Below are positions 25,953-36,963 of a stretch of 64,000 bases of DNA, piece by piece (positions within the stretch are counted from its first letter, which is position 1; every line of letters begins with the position of its first letter). The notes below the pieces were generated by a model, which was not told the origin of the DNA, did not search any database, and saw nothing but the letters and a program-made list of their open reading frames with translations. The position numbers were made by a program, and so were the translations under genes. Source of the DNA: Myxococcales bacterium (GTDB lineage Bacteria; Myxococcota_A; Polyangia; Haliangiales; Haliangiaceae); the NCBI GenBank assembly GCA_016716835.1, contig JADJUW010000001.1:434001-498000 (forward strand), in the 5' to 3' direction.

Positions 25953-26665
25953 GCCGGGTGTTCCCCGGCCAAGATGGCTCGCGGCGCGTCGTCGAGCAAG
26001 CGGTTTGCCATGGCCGCGCCGTACTTCTTGATGACCCATTCGATGCCGTCTTGCGCGTAATCGACATCGACGGTGCGATGGGCGTCCGACGCCAGCGCGT
26101 GCGCGCAGCCGATCTTGAGCAGCCAGCGCGACGACTCCATCGCGGCGGCGCCGTGGTGGCCGGCGAGGGCGGCCGCATCGAGCACCATCGCGCACTGCGC
26201 CGCCGCCTGCTTGGCGAGCGCGGCGTTGCCAGCGAGGAATTGATAGCGCTCGGGGTGGGCGAGCACCGGCAGCATGCCCTGCAAGCGCGCGGCAAAGACG
26301 GTATCGAGCAGCGACGGCGGCCAGATCGACGGCGAGAGCTCAAAGAGAAACGCGGCGCCACCATTGTAGGAGGGGATGGTCTGTGTCTCATAGCGCTGGT
26401 GAAACACGGCATCCCACATGTTTTCCGCGCCCAGGTGCAGGATGGGGCCGCCGCCCGGCGCCGATTCCGACTGGACGAGGGCAAACCGCGTGGTGACCGT
26501 GTCCCAGTCAGGCAAGTACTGCCCAGCCTTTTGGTGTGGGGTCGCGCAGACCTCGGCAAAGCCAAGGGATTGCAGCCGTGCCAACACCGCCAACGATTGG
26601 GTTAGATCCGTAACCCCATCGTCGACGTCAAAGACAATATGGCTATGCAGGTCGACCCAGGTCAT
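25949..26665 (-). CDS. PHP-type tyrosine-protein phosphatase (CpsB/YwqE family)
   Basis: About 238 residues from ATG 26665 (an ATG at 26686 is also possible). The protein opens with VDLHSHIVFDVDDGV, the metal-binding HxH...DDG signature of CpsB/CapC-type PHP phosphatases. CATPHQKAGQY provides the next His, LPVLAHPERYQ the following metal ligand, and HALASDAHR the last. Such manganese-dependent enzymes dephosphorylate the tyrosine kinase that controls polysaccharide export. No kinase is in this window. It is the first gene of the minus-strand run through to 19661, which may therefore be about eight genes long. Confidence 0.82.
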   Translation of the reverse strand: MTWVDLHSHIVFDVDDGVTDLTQSLAVLARLQSLGFAEVCATPHQKAGQYLPDWDTVTTRFALVQSESAPGGGPILHLGAENMWDAVFHQRYETQTIPSYNGGAAFLFELSPSIWPPSLLDTVFAARLQGMLPVLAHPERYQFLAGNAALAKQAAAQCAMVLDAAALAGHHGAAAMESSRWLLKIGCAHALASDAHRTVDVDYAQDGIEWVIKKYGAAMANRLLDDAPRAILAGEHPA

Positions 26666-26849
26666 GGCAAGCGCTCGGCTAAGCATTACCGCAAAATGCG
26701 AGGCGTTACGGCACTAAACAGCGGCCCCCGCTCACAAGACGGGTGGATTTGGTGCGTCCGCCACGCGGCCGCGGCAGGGAGCGCGCCAGCCCGGCCTGTG
26801 GCTGCGCCATTTTTGCGAATGATCCGCAAAATGAGGTCAAAAGTCTCCG

Positions 26850-26878
26850 TTGCGGGGCCTACATGTGCGTGATACAAA
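26850..26878 (+). promoter_or_regulatory. Candidate sigma70-type promoter for the coiled-coil/TM gene
   Basis: TTGCGG (26850-26855), exactly 17 bp, then TACAAA (26873-26878). It lies about 38 bp before the ATG at 26916, giving a short leader with an AGGAG ribosome binding site. It sits in the 230-bp divergent gap after the CpsB-like gene. Confidence 0.45.
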
Positions 26879-26915
26879 ACACAGACGTAGATTTCTACCT
26901 CAACCGTAGGAGATA

Positions 26916-27686
26916 ATGGTGAAAGGCAACTCCATGGCACAACCTGAAAAACGCGAAAACTCGGTACTATTCTCGCTGCGAGAGCTGCGAGAAATCGAGG
27001 AAAAGCGCGTCCTCGACGAAGAGACCACGGCCCGCAACGCGGAAGCCGAGCGTCTCTTGGCCGCACAAAATGCAGAGCGGCGTGCCAAAGAGGAGCAAGA
27101 GGCCGCCGTGCGCGCCGCGGCCGAGGCCGAGCGCCGCACGCGCGACGATGCCGAGCGCAGGCAGCGCGAAGAGCAACTGCAGCTGCAGGCATCTGAGCAA
27201 CGCGCGCGCATCGAAGCGCAGGCCAAGCTCGACGCGCAGCGGCTGCAACAAGAGATGGAAATCCGCAAGCAGCAAGCGGCCAACTCGCGCCCGACGTGGC
27301 TGATCGCCACCGTCGCCGTGTTGGTGATTGCCGGCGGCGCGACCGGGTATATTTTTTACCAGCGTCACCAAGAGGCGCAAAAAGTCGCGGCCTTAAATGC
27401 GGCTGCCCTCGAGGAAGAGCGCAAGGCCACCGAGGAACTCAGCAAGAAAATCGATGAGGCCTTAGGCGGCATCGCCGAAGTCGACGCGCGCATTGCAGCC
27501 GCGCAGACCGATGCTGAACGCGAGAAACTCAAGGCCGAACTTGCCGTCAAGAAGGCGGCGCTGGAAGCACTCAAGAATTCGGCGCCACGGTCGCGACCCG
27601 CAGGTGCATCGCAGCCGGACAAGCCCGTCAAGCCACGAGGCCCATCGTGCGATCCTAAGAAGGATCCACTTTGCGGTCTTCGCTAA
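26916..27686 (+). CDS. Coiled-coil, single-TM protein with ENSVLFSL motif
   Basis: 256 residues. The N-terminal cytoplasmic part begins with KRENSVLFSLRELREIEEKR, and residues 20-125 are a charged Glu/Arg/Ala coiled coil. One TM helix (about 128-147, TWLIATVAVLVIAGGATGYIF) follows, then a second coiled coil and a short tail ending SCDPKKDPLCGLR. The ENSVLFSL octapeptide also occurs in the zinc-ribbon/GYF protein at 14475-16085, hinting at a shared docking partner. ATG 26916 has AGGAG very close (3 bp); ATG 26934 is an alternative with AAAGG at 7 bp. I recognise no named family. Confidence 0.7.
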   Translation: MVKGNSMAQPEKRENSVLFSLRELREIEEKRVLDEETTARNAEAERLLAAQNAERRAKEEQEAAVRAAAEAERRTRDDAERRQREEQLQLQASEQRARIEAQAKLDAQRLQQEMEIRKQQAANSRPTWLIATVAVLVIAGGATGYIFYQRHQEAQKVAALNAAALEEERKATEELSKKIDEALGGIAEVDARIAAAQTDAEREKLKAELAVKKAALEALKNSAPRSRPAGASQPDKPVKPRGPSCDPKKDPLCGLR

Positions 27687-27694
27687 GCTGACGC

Positions 27695-28063
27695 TTGGCT
27701 ACGCCGGAAGCAGCACCGCAAGCGGCTACGTCGCGCCAACCCTGGCTGGTTGCCATAGTTGCGGGGTTGGCAATTACGGGTGGCAGGCTTTGTTTTTTGG
27801 CGTATCAGCGCCATCAAGAGGCGCCGGTTGATGCGGCTCGTAACGCCCAAAAAATTCGCGAAATGGGGGCTGAGCTTGGTGCCACTCTTCATCGTAGCGC
27901 TTTACAGCTTGTTGAAATTGCTGAAAGGGAAGCAGCATTTCAAGCGCTGCTGGACAACGCGATTTGGTGCAAAATGCCCTGGGTTATCGACTCGCCGCGA
28001 ACGAAAAAGTTAGCAGGCGCATCCTGCGATCCTAAAAAGGATCCACTCTGCGGCGCGCGATAA
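27695..28063 (+). CDS. Truncated tandem copy of the coiled-coil/TM protein
   Basis: 122 residues from TTG 27695, 8 bp after the previous stop. Its TM region and following YQRHQEA are nearly the same as in the upstream gene, and it ends SCDPKKDPLCGAR against SCDPKKDPLCGLR there. The N-terminal ENSVLFSL motif and first coiled coil are missing, and the second coiled coil is shortened and diverged. This looks like a partial tandem duplication. It could be a working small membrane protein or a decaying remnant. The lack of a good ribosome binding site and the weak start favour a remnant or translational coupling. Confidence 0.5.
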   Translation: MATPEAAPQAATSRQPWLVAIVAGLAITGGRLCFLAYQRHQEAPVDAARNAQKIREMGAELGATLHRSALQLVEIAEREAAFQALLDNAIWCKMPWVIDSPRTKKLAGASCDPKKDPLCGAR

Positions 28064-28746
28064 GCGGAGCAACTTTTTCGGTAACGAAAGGGACGCAGGG
28101 CAGGGCGGGACGTGGCAGCGGTCGCGCCACACCTTGCCGACCTTGCGGCATTTGACACCTGCGCGTTGCATTGATTCGGCACTAAAACAAATTGAGTCGG
28201 GCAACGGAATTGGAAAATAAAATCTCTCCCGCCGCCGCCCGGCCCCGGCCAGGGTGTTTTTGACGATGCCCCGCCGCCGCCGGGCGCTGACGAGAAGATT
28301 TCAATTTATTCGACGTTGCAGCACGGCCGCAATAGTTTGATGAAGTTTGCTAAGGTCGCCCTATTCAATGAAGCGTGCGGCGGCTCGCCCATACTCAAAA
28401 ATTGAACCATTCGTTGTTTCTGACTCGGCACCACGCGTGGATCGATCCGCACATGCGCCGGCCGCGGCCCCAAAAAAGGCCAGCGGTCCGGCGCGACCTG
28501 GTTGCCGCGTTGGTGCGGCGACAATGTCGCAATCAACGAAAAAACGTCGCTCAATTCAATGGCTCTAATAAAAGCGTGTCGCCAATCGCGCCGGCGATGG
28601 CATGCAACAACGCGAGGTTGGAATGGGTTTGCGATGAAGCGCCGGGCCGCTGGCCCCTGTTCCGCAATAGACCAGCCGCGCCCGGCGCCTATTTGCCTTG
28701 AGCTAGCGAACTAATGCGTTTCTGGTTACTCAACCATTAAGCGGTT
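28064..28746. other. Intergenic interval without a convincing gene
   Basis: About 680 bp between the truncated copy and the recQ stop. Short ORFs on both strands (for example 28306-28554 minus, 28368-28568 plus) lack protein-like composition or ribosome binding sites. It contains two near-identical CCGCCGCCGCC-type GC runs (about 28230-28280) and several A+T-rich patches. I see no tRNA, terminator with a T-tract or known repeat. It may be the remains of earlier rearrangement linked to the neighbouring duplication. Confidence 0.4.
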
Positions 28747-31497
<2,751 letters not shown>

Positions 31498-31704
31498 GCG
31501 GCTTCTCCTCGGACGTTGGCCACGCCGGTCAAACAACGACCTGCGTGAGCGATGCCCCTGCGGGCCCCTGGCAAGCTCCAGCGGGCTGGTAGCTTTTGCG
31601 CCAGCACGATTGTGCGGCGGTGCCTGCCCATACTTGGACCATATGGCCGGCCCTGGCGCAAGCGGCAAAGCGCGGATTTCGCGCCGGCTACCCGGTGTAA
31701 ACCC

Positions 31705-33342
31705 ATGATATCGTACGCCGTGGCTGCGGCGTCAGATCTTGAAATTGTTCCCTCGCGGCTGCATGGGCTCAACGCGGATCGCCAGCGAATGTTGGCCGAG
31801 GTGCGCCGACGCGTGATGGAGCGCCTGACCGACGATGTGGCATCGGATGCGGTGGCGTCGTGGGAATATGTGCTCAACGAGGTTTGCTACCACGAGCTGG
31901 CGCGCCTAGCCGGCAGCGATAGCAAAGAGCACGCCAAGTGGCAAAAGCTGGCGTTTCGCATCAATCAAATGAGCGATCCTGAGCGGCGGCGCGCCGTCGA
32001 AGAGCTCGTCGAAGAACTGTGTCGCGACGTCGTGGGAAATTTCGATAGCCGCGTCTACAAGTTCGTCACCACGGTGCTGCCCCCCGCCTTTGGCTTTCTC
32101 TTCTCGCCGGTCGCGAGCATCCGGCAGGGCGTCGAGGCCATCGGCGAGCTGGACGCGCGCATTACCATCGAAGGCGAGCTCGACCTAATCAGGCACGTCG
32201 CGCGCAAGGGCACGATAGCCGTCGCGCCAACGCACGCGTCGAATATGGATTCGCCGGTCATTGGGCTGGCGCTGCTGCGCGCCGGGCTGCCGCCGGTGGC
32301 ATATGGCGCCGGCAAGAACCTATTTACCAACCCGTTCATCAGTTTTTTTATGCGCAACCTCGGCGCCTATCGCGTCGATCGGCGTCTTAAGTATGGGCTC
32401 TACAAGCTGGTGCTCAAGGAGTACTCGACGGTGCTGCTTGAGAACGGCTATCACTCGCTGTTTTTTCCTGGCGGCACGCGCTGTCGCTCGGGGTTAGTGG
32501 AGCGGCATCTCAAGCTGGGCTTGCTAGGCACGACGGTTGGGGCGAGCAAGCATCGCGCGCGCGCCGGTAACCCTCAGCGGCTCTATATCGTGCCGGCGAC
32601 GATCAACTATCGCTTGGTGCTGGAGGCCGAGACGCTGATCGAAGACTTTCTCGCCGAGGACGGCAAATCGCGTTACATCATCACCGATGACGAATTCTCG
32701 CGCGCCTCGCGCATTCTCGAGTTCGCGCGCAAGATCTTCGCCTTGGAGGGCGCGGTCGTGGTGCGGTTTGGCCGCCCGCTCGATCCGCTGGGCAACGATA
32801 TCAACGATGACGGCGAATCCGTCGACCAGCGTGGCGTCGTGATCGACCCGGTCGAATACCTGCGCGATGCCAGCGGCGCGATCGTGGATGATGACCAACG
32901 CGATGCGGAGTACACCAAGTTGCTTGGCGTGCGGCTGGCCGCGGCCTATCCGGCGCTGACCGTATTTCACGCCACGCATATCGTGGCGCGCGCGGTCTTC
33001 GATGAGCTCGCGAGCCAGTTTGAGACGCGGGACATTTACAAGCTCTCGCGCTTGCCGGCGGCGCATTTGGTGGTTGGGCGTGGCGCGGTGGTGCGACGCA
33101 CCGAGCAACTGCTCGAGCGCCTGCGCGAGCCCTCGGCGGTGGGCCGGCTGCATAGCGCGCTGCTAACCGCCAACGCCGCCGCCGTGGTGCAAGACGCGAT
33201 GCACGCGCTGGCGACGTATCATACCAAGGCGGTGTTGGCGCAACATGGCGAGGTGTTAGTGGCACAGGACGTCAAGCTCATCTTCTACTATCAAAATCGA
33301 ACGGCACATATTGCGCCTGACGGCGAGCGAGGTGGGCGATGA
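31705..33342 (+). CDS. PlsB-like glycerol-3-phosphate / lysophosphatidate acyltransferase
   Basis: 545 residues from ATG 31705; the longer frame upstream is low-complexity. The PlsC/PlsB acyltransferase motifs are clear. Motif I is THASNMDSP (HxxxxD) near residue 177. Motif II is YGAGKNLFTN, followed by GAYRVDRR. Motif III is FFPGGTRCRSG near 260, and a late IVPATINY is motif IV. The enzyme should add an acyl chain to glycerol-3-phosphate or lysophosphatidate at the inner membrane. It overlaps gpsA by 4 bp, which makes glycerol-3-phosphate, so this is a phosphatidate-building pair. The ring of conserved residues fits GPAT-type enzymes more than small PlsC. Confidence 0.85.
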   Translation: MISYAVAAASDLEIVPSRLHGLNADRQRMLAEVRRRVMERLTDDVASDAVASWEYVLNEVCYHELARLAGSDSKEHAKWQKLAFRINQMSDPERRRAVEELVEELCRDVVGNFDSRVYKFVTTVLPPAFGFLFSPVASIRQGVEAIGELDARITIEGELDLIRHVARKGTIAVAPTHASNMDSPVIGLALLRAGLPPVAYGAGKNLFTNPFISFFMRNLGAYRVDRRLKYGLYKLVLKEYSTVLLENGYHSLFFPGGTRCRSGLVERHLKLGLLGTTVGASKHRARAGNPQRLYIVPATINYRLVLEAETLIEDFLAEDGKSRYIITDDEFSRASRILEFARKIFALEGAVVVRFGRPLDPLGNDINDDGESVDQRGVVIDPVEYLRDASGAIVDDDQRDAEYTKLLGVRLAAAYPALTVFHATHIVARAVFDELASQFETRDIYKLSRLPAAHLVVGRGAVVRRTEQLLERLREPSAVGRLHSALLTANAAAVVQDAMHALATYHTKAVLAQHGEVLVAQDVKLIFYYQNRTAHIAPDGERGGR

Positions 33343-34349
33343 GTTGGCCAAGCGTTAGCGCTACGACTGCGCTCGACCGCGATGCGCTCGGCATCATCGG
33401 CGCCGGTTCTTTTGGCCTGGGCCTGGCCTATGCCATGGCGCGCGCGGGGCGGCGGGTGGTGCTACTCACCACCGAGCCGAGCATGGCGGAGTTAGTGCGT
33501 ACGACGCGCCGCTCGCCTCGCCTGGCGGACGTGGTGTTACCCGATGAGGTGGAGATCACCTCCGACGTGGCGCAGTTTGCTAGTGTTGCCCGGTTCATGG
33601 TGTTGGCGGTGTCTTCGACAAACGTCGATGAGCGCCTTGATGCGTTGGCGCCGCACGTCACCGGGCGCCACGTCATGGTGCATGCGCTCGGAGCCACGTC
33701 GGGTGCGGCGCGCATTTCGGATGTCATCTGTCACCGCACGCCCATCTTGCGCGTGGGCGTGCTCGCCGGACCGTCGCTGCCGCGCGATCTGGTGAGTGCG
33801 ACGGGCTTTGCCAGCATGGTGGTCGCTTCGCGCTTTGAAGAAGTAATCGCGGAAGGCCGACGCCTACTCAACGCGCCGCCGGTCTTGCGCATCTACGGCT
33901 CGGCCGATCTGGTGGGCGTCGAAATCGCGAGCGCCTTATCAGGCGTGTATTCGCTGGCGCTGGGGCTGGTCGACGGCAACGCGCTCGGCATTGGGCCGCG
34001 TGCGGTATTGGTGACGCGCGCCCTGGCGGAATCGATTCGACTCGGCGTGGCGCTTGGCGGCGAGGCGAAAACCTTTTCCGGCCTGTCCTGGCTGGGCAAC
34101 TTGCTGGTACGTGCCGGCGGCCCCGAGGCGAAATCGCCAGAATATGCCTATGGCGTCGGCCTGGCGCGCGGGCAGGCCACCGACGTGGTGCCCGAGGCCG
34201 TGCGCGCGGTAGCCGCGCTGCGAACGCTGGCCGATGGGAAAGGGGTACGCATGCCACTGCTCGCCGCGCTTGGCCGCGTGCTAGCGGGCGAATTATCGGC
34301 GCGCGATGCGGCGCGCCTGGCTGGCGAATCGGTCGACAGCCGCGAATAA
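33339..34349 (+). CDS. gpsA: NAD(P)-dependent glycerol-3-phosphate dehydrogenase
   Basis: 336 residues. Makes sn-glycerol-3-phosphate from dihydroxyacetone phosphate for phospholipid synthesis. The N-terminus has the Rossmann GAGSFGLGLA motif near residue 21. The family segments VLAGPSLPRDL (normally GPSFA), ASALSGVYSLALGLVDG (usually K at the active site) and ETFSGL-like KTFSGLSWLGNL are present with changes. The canonical catalytic Lys in the GALKNV-type loop is not obvious (ALSGVYSLA here), so activity should be checked. It is translationally coupled to the acyltransferase by ATGA. Confidence 0.75.
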   Translation: MSWPSVSATTALDRDALGIIGAGSFGLGLAYAMARAGRRVVLLTTEPSMAELVRTTRRSPRLADVVLPDEVEITSDVAQFASVARFMVLAVSSTNVDERLDALAPHVTGRHVMVHALGATSGAARISDVICHRTPILRVGVLAGPSLPRDLVSATGFASMVVASRFEEVIAEGRRLLNAPPVLRIYGSADLVGVEIASALSGVYSLALGLVDGNALGIGPRAVLVTRALAESIRLGVALGGEAKTFSGLSWLGNLLVRAGGPEAKSPEYAYGVGLARGQATDVVPEAVRAVAALRTLADGKGVRMPLLAALGRVLAGELSARDAARLAGESVDSRE

Positions 34350-34351
34350 CC

Positions 34352-34914
34352 ATGAGCGCCGTCGATTTTCCACCCGGCATTGGGCTGCCCGCCGACGAAC
34401 GCGCGCGGCTGACGTCGCCGTTGCGCCGCCGCCGGTTCTCGCGGCTGCCCTCATCGCGGCTGGCATCTTGGCGATCTGGGTGGTGCGTCGCAGCATGCGC
34501 CTGCCGGCGACGTGGGGCAGCGCGAGCGGCCTGGTGATGGCCGCGCTCGCGATGAATCTGCTCGCGTTTGCGATTCGTCGCGCGACGATGGAATTTCACG
34601 GCGATGCGGTGGCGTGGGGATGGTCGCTGCTGCGGTTTCGCCTTTCGTTGGCGTCACTCACCGGCGCCAGCCGCTATCGCGATGCGCTGACGTTGCGTAC
34701 GCGCTACGGCGGCGTGTGGTACCTCAGCAGCCGCGATTGGGGCGACGTGACGCCGCTTGCCGACGCGCTGGCGCGCAGCGGCGTGGCAGTGGCCCCCAAG
34801 GAGGGGCGGCCGACGTTGCGCGAGCACATGGCGGGTTACGGCATTCCGCTTGATCTGGCGCAGCTCGCCGCCGTGCTGGCGCTGCTGGTTTACGGCGGAT
34901 GGGCACTAGGTTGA
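34352..34914 (+). CDS. Small membrane protein, probably frameshifted near its start
   Basis: ATG 34352 is 2 bp after the gpsA stop and reads MSAVDFPPGIGLPADERARL, a natural-looking start. It then loses sense, while a different frame downstream (about 34425-34914) encodes VLAAALIAAGILAIWVV, a second hydrophobic segment (GLVMAALAMNLLAFAI), a soluble stretch with YRDALTLRTRYGG and WYLSSRDWG, and a final TM segment. One missing base in the GC-rich CGCCGCCGCCGG tract near 34425-34440 would join them. The ORF from 34306 is open but starts inside gpsA. The family is unknown; the layout resembles small PH-like membrane proteins. Confidence 0.5.
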
Positions 34915-35166
34915 TTCGACGCGCCCTGGGCGGACCACGTCGTTGTCCCCCCGCAAGGTCTGAGTCGTGCGCAGGCGCTCGATTTTTCGATTGATGTGCC
35001 AGTACGCCCATCAGCGTGAGTGCATTTCTGCCGGCTGAGCCGCAGCCGCTAGGCCAGCGCGGGCTCTCGGCATTTGTGCGTCGCGGCACAGATGCTGCAT
35101 ACCTTCGGGGCAAGAACGACAGCATGTGCCGTCGTTCAAATCTCCACATCTCGAAAGCAGCACACT

Positions 35167-35442
35167 ATGAATTGGAATCAAATCGAAGGCAAATGGCAGC
35201 AGTTTACAGGTCACGTCAAATCGACGTGGGGCAAACTCACCGATGACGACATGACCTCAATCGGCGGCAAAAAAGACCAGCTCATTGGCAAGGTCAAAGA
35301 GCGCTACGGCATCATGCAAGATGCGGCGGAAAAACAAGTCGACGAGTGGATGGCCAAATTGAAGCCAGACCACGATGCCGACGTCATTGTGCCGCCGCCA
35401 GCCGCGTCGCACACCGCAGGCAACAACAAGCCCGTCGCGTAG
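35167..35442 (+). CDS. CsbD-family stress-response protein
   Basis: 91 residues. The N-terminus MNWNQIEGKWQQFTGHVKSTWGKLTDDD is diagnostic for CsbD/YjbJ proteins (quoted in part as NQIEGKWQQF and KSTWGKLTDDD). GGKKDQLIGKVKERYG follows. These small acidic proteins accumulate in stationary phase or under stress. Their molecular role is unknown. The Pro/Ala-rich C-terminal tail is an addition. The 250-bp gap upstream has no visible gene and probably contains its promoter. Confidence 0.88.
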   Translation: MNWNQIEGKWQQFTGHVKSTWGKLTDDDMTSIGGKKDQLIGKVKERYGIMQDAAEKQVDEWMAKLKPDHDADVIVPPPAASHTAGNNKPVA

Positions 35443-35462
35443 GCACGGGGCCTCGCTCGCGG

Positions 35463-35906
35463 CTATTTTTCGAGCGTTAGCCTACCGGCGGCAGTTCGTC
35501 GCAGCGTGCGCGCTTTGCGCACGAAGCGGCCGCGACAGCCTAGGTCGGCGGTGGCGGTGATCGTCGCCTGTTGGCCATCGGCCGAGGTTGTCACCTCGTA
35601 CCAGAAACGGTGTTCGCCCGCGATGGCGAAGCCCCACGCCTGCCACGGGCCTTGCCACAGCGCCCGGTCGGCTTGGCAAATGCCGTCGTCGCGCCAGCAA
35701 CACGAGCCAATCGGTGGCGTCGGACCGGTCGACGGCGGTAGGCGATCGTGGGTGATGAGGTAGTCGGCGGCGTTGTCGGCGAGCTGGGTCAGCATGCGAT
35801 CGGCTTCGCGCTGCCAGCGCACATGCCGCGCCTCTTCGAGGGCGCTCGGGAGTGAGGCCAACGCGAGCAGCACAATCAACGCGACAAAATAGCGCTTGTG
35901 ATTCAT
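35463..35906 (-). CDS. Single-TM secreted protein, pseudopilin-like
   Basis: 147 residues from ATG 35906, overlapping the dipeptidase stop by 4 bp (ATGA). It has one N-terminal hydrophobic helix (YFVALIVLLALASLPSAL) followed by an amphipathic helix and a small beta-rich domain. CCWRDDGICQADRALWQGPWQAWGFAI includes three cysteines and matches the region usually found in type II secretion minor pseudopilin-like proteins of myxobacteria. No prepilin peptidase G/FTLIE site is visible, so it is not a classical pilin. The link to the neighbouring dipeptidase is positional only. Confidence 0.5.
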   Translation of the reverse strand: MNHKRYFVALIVLLALASLPSALEEARHVRWQREADRMLTQLADNAADYLITHDRLPPSTGPTPPIGSCCWRDDGICQADRALWQGPWQAWGFAIAGEHRFWYEVTTSADGQQATITATADLGCRGRFVRKARTLRRTAAGRLTLEK

Positions 35907-36961
35907 GACAAGGTAGTTGGATAGAATTGGCTGGCGCGCTCGGCTTGCCAAGCGGTCGGCGGCGAGGCGGCGAGCACGCGCAGCACGTTGCCACCCAAGA
36001 TCTTGGCGAGCGTCTCGGGCGCGACGCCGCGCGCCGAAAGCGCCGCGGTGAGATTGGGCATGGCCGCGATGTCTTCAAGGCCTACCGGCGGCACGACGAA
36101 GCCATCGAAGTCTGAGCCAAGCGCGACGACATCGGCGCCGGCGACCTTGATGACGTGCAAGATGTGGTCGACGACGTCGTCGATGCGCTTGCCGCCGAGG
36201 TACTGCCGCGCAAAAATAATGCCGACGCAGCCGCCGTTGTCGGCCACCGCGCGCAGCTGCGCGTCATCGATGTTGCGCCAATGTGGATGCACGCCGGCGA
36301 CGCCGGTATGCGAAACAAAGACCGGCCGTTCGCACAGCGCGAGCGCCTCGAAGAAACCAGCGCGGTTGATATGCGCCAAGTCGACGATGGTGCCGGTGCG
36401 TTCGCATTCGCGCACGACGTCGCGGCCAAAACCCGTGAGGCCTTGCGCGCCATCGGCGCCTTTGCCCATCGCGGGCGCGCCGATCGCGTTTTTTGAAAAA
36501 TGCAGCAGGCCGAGGTAGCGGCTGCCGAGGCGAGCAAATTCCTCGACCCGCTCAAGCCTGCCCTCAAGCGCCTGGCCGCCCTCGATGCCGCCGAGCGCGG
36601 CTACCTTGCCAGCGGCGCGGCAGGCGAGGATTTCGCCCTCGGTCATCGCCCACGCCATCTGCTCGGGATATTTGCGCGTCGCGGCTTCAAGCGCGAGCAG
36701 CTGGTTGGCGACAGATTGGGCGCAGCCCGCCTCCGGCAAAGGAAACGTCCATTGCGAAAAAAATTGTGCGGTGACGCCGCCTTGCCGCATGCGCGGGAGG
36801 TCGACGTGGCCCATCATATTCATTGGCCCGGGCAGGGGCCGCGCGTGCGCCTCGCCCAGATCGAAATCAAAATGGTCCATGAGCTTGGTGGTGTCGGCGT
36901 GCAGATCGATGACGCAGACCTCATCATGCAACGCGCGGGCCTCGGCGAGCGATAGCGACAA
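35903..36961 (-). CDS. Membrane dipeptidase-type peptidase (M19 family)
   Basis: 352 residues from TTG 36961, 2 bp after the MTHFR-fusion stop. The metal site is recognisable: DLHADT (HxD) near residue 20, EGGQ near 125, SHTGVAG near 220 and GSDFDG near 285, all family features. M19 enzymes hydrolyse dipeptides, including D-amino-acid ones, in the cytoplasm or periplasm. No signal peptide is present, so a cytoplasmic location is likely. It may supply amino acids from imported peptides; a POT transporter lies at 49-51 kb. Confidence 0.9.
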   Translation of the reverse strand: MSLSLAEARALHDEVCVIDLHADTTKLMDHFDFDLGEAHARPLPGPMNMMGHVDLPRMRQGGVTAQFFSQWTFPLPEAGCAQSVANQLLALEAATRKYPEQMAWAMTEGEILACRAAGKVAALGGIEGGQALEGRLERVEEFARLGSRYLGLLHFSKNAIGAPAMGKGADGAQGLTGFGRDVVRECERTGTIVDLAHINRAGFFEALALCERPVFVSHTGVAGVHPHWRNIDDAQLRAVADNGGCVGIIFARQYLGGKRIDDVVDHILHVIKVAGADVVALGSDFDGFVVPPVGLEDIAAMPNLTAALSARGVAPETLAKILGGNVLRVLAASPPTAWQAERASQFYPTTLS

Positions 36962-36963
36962 GG

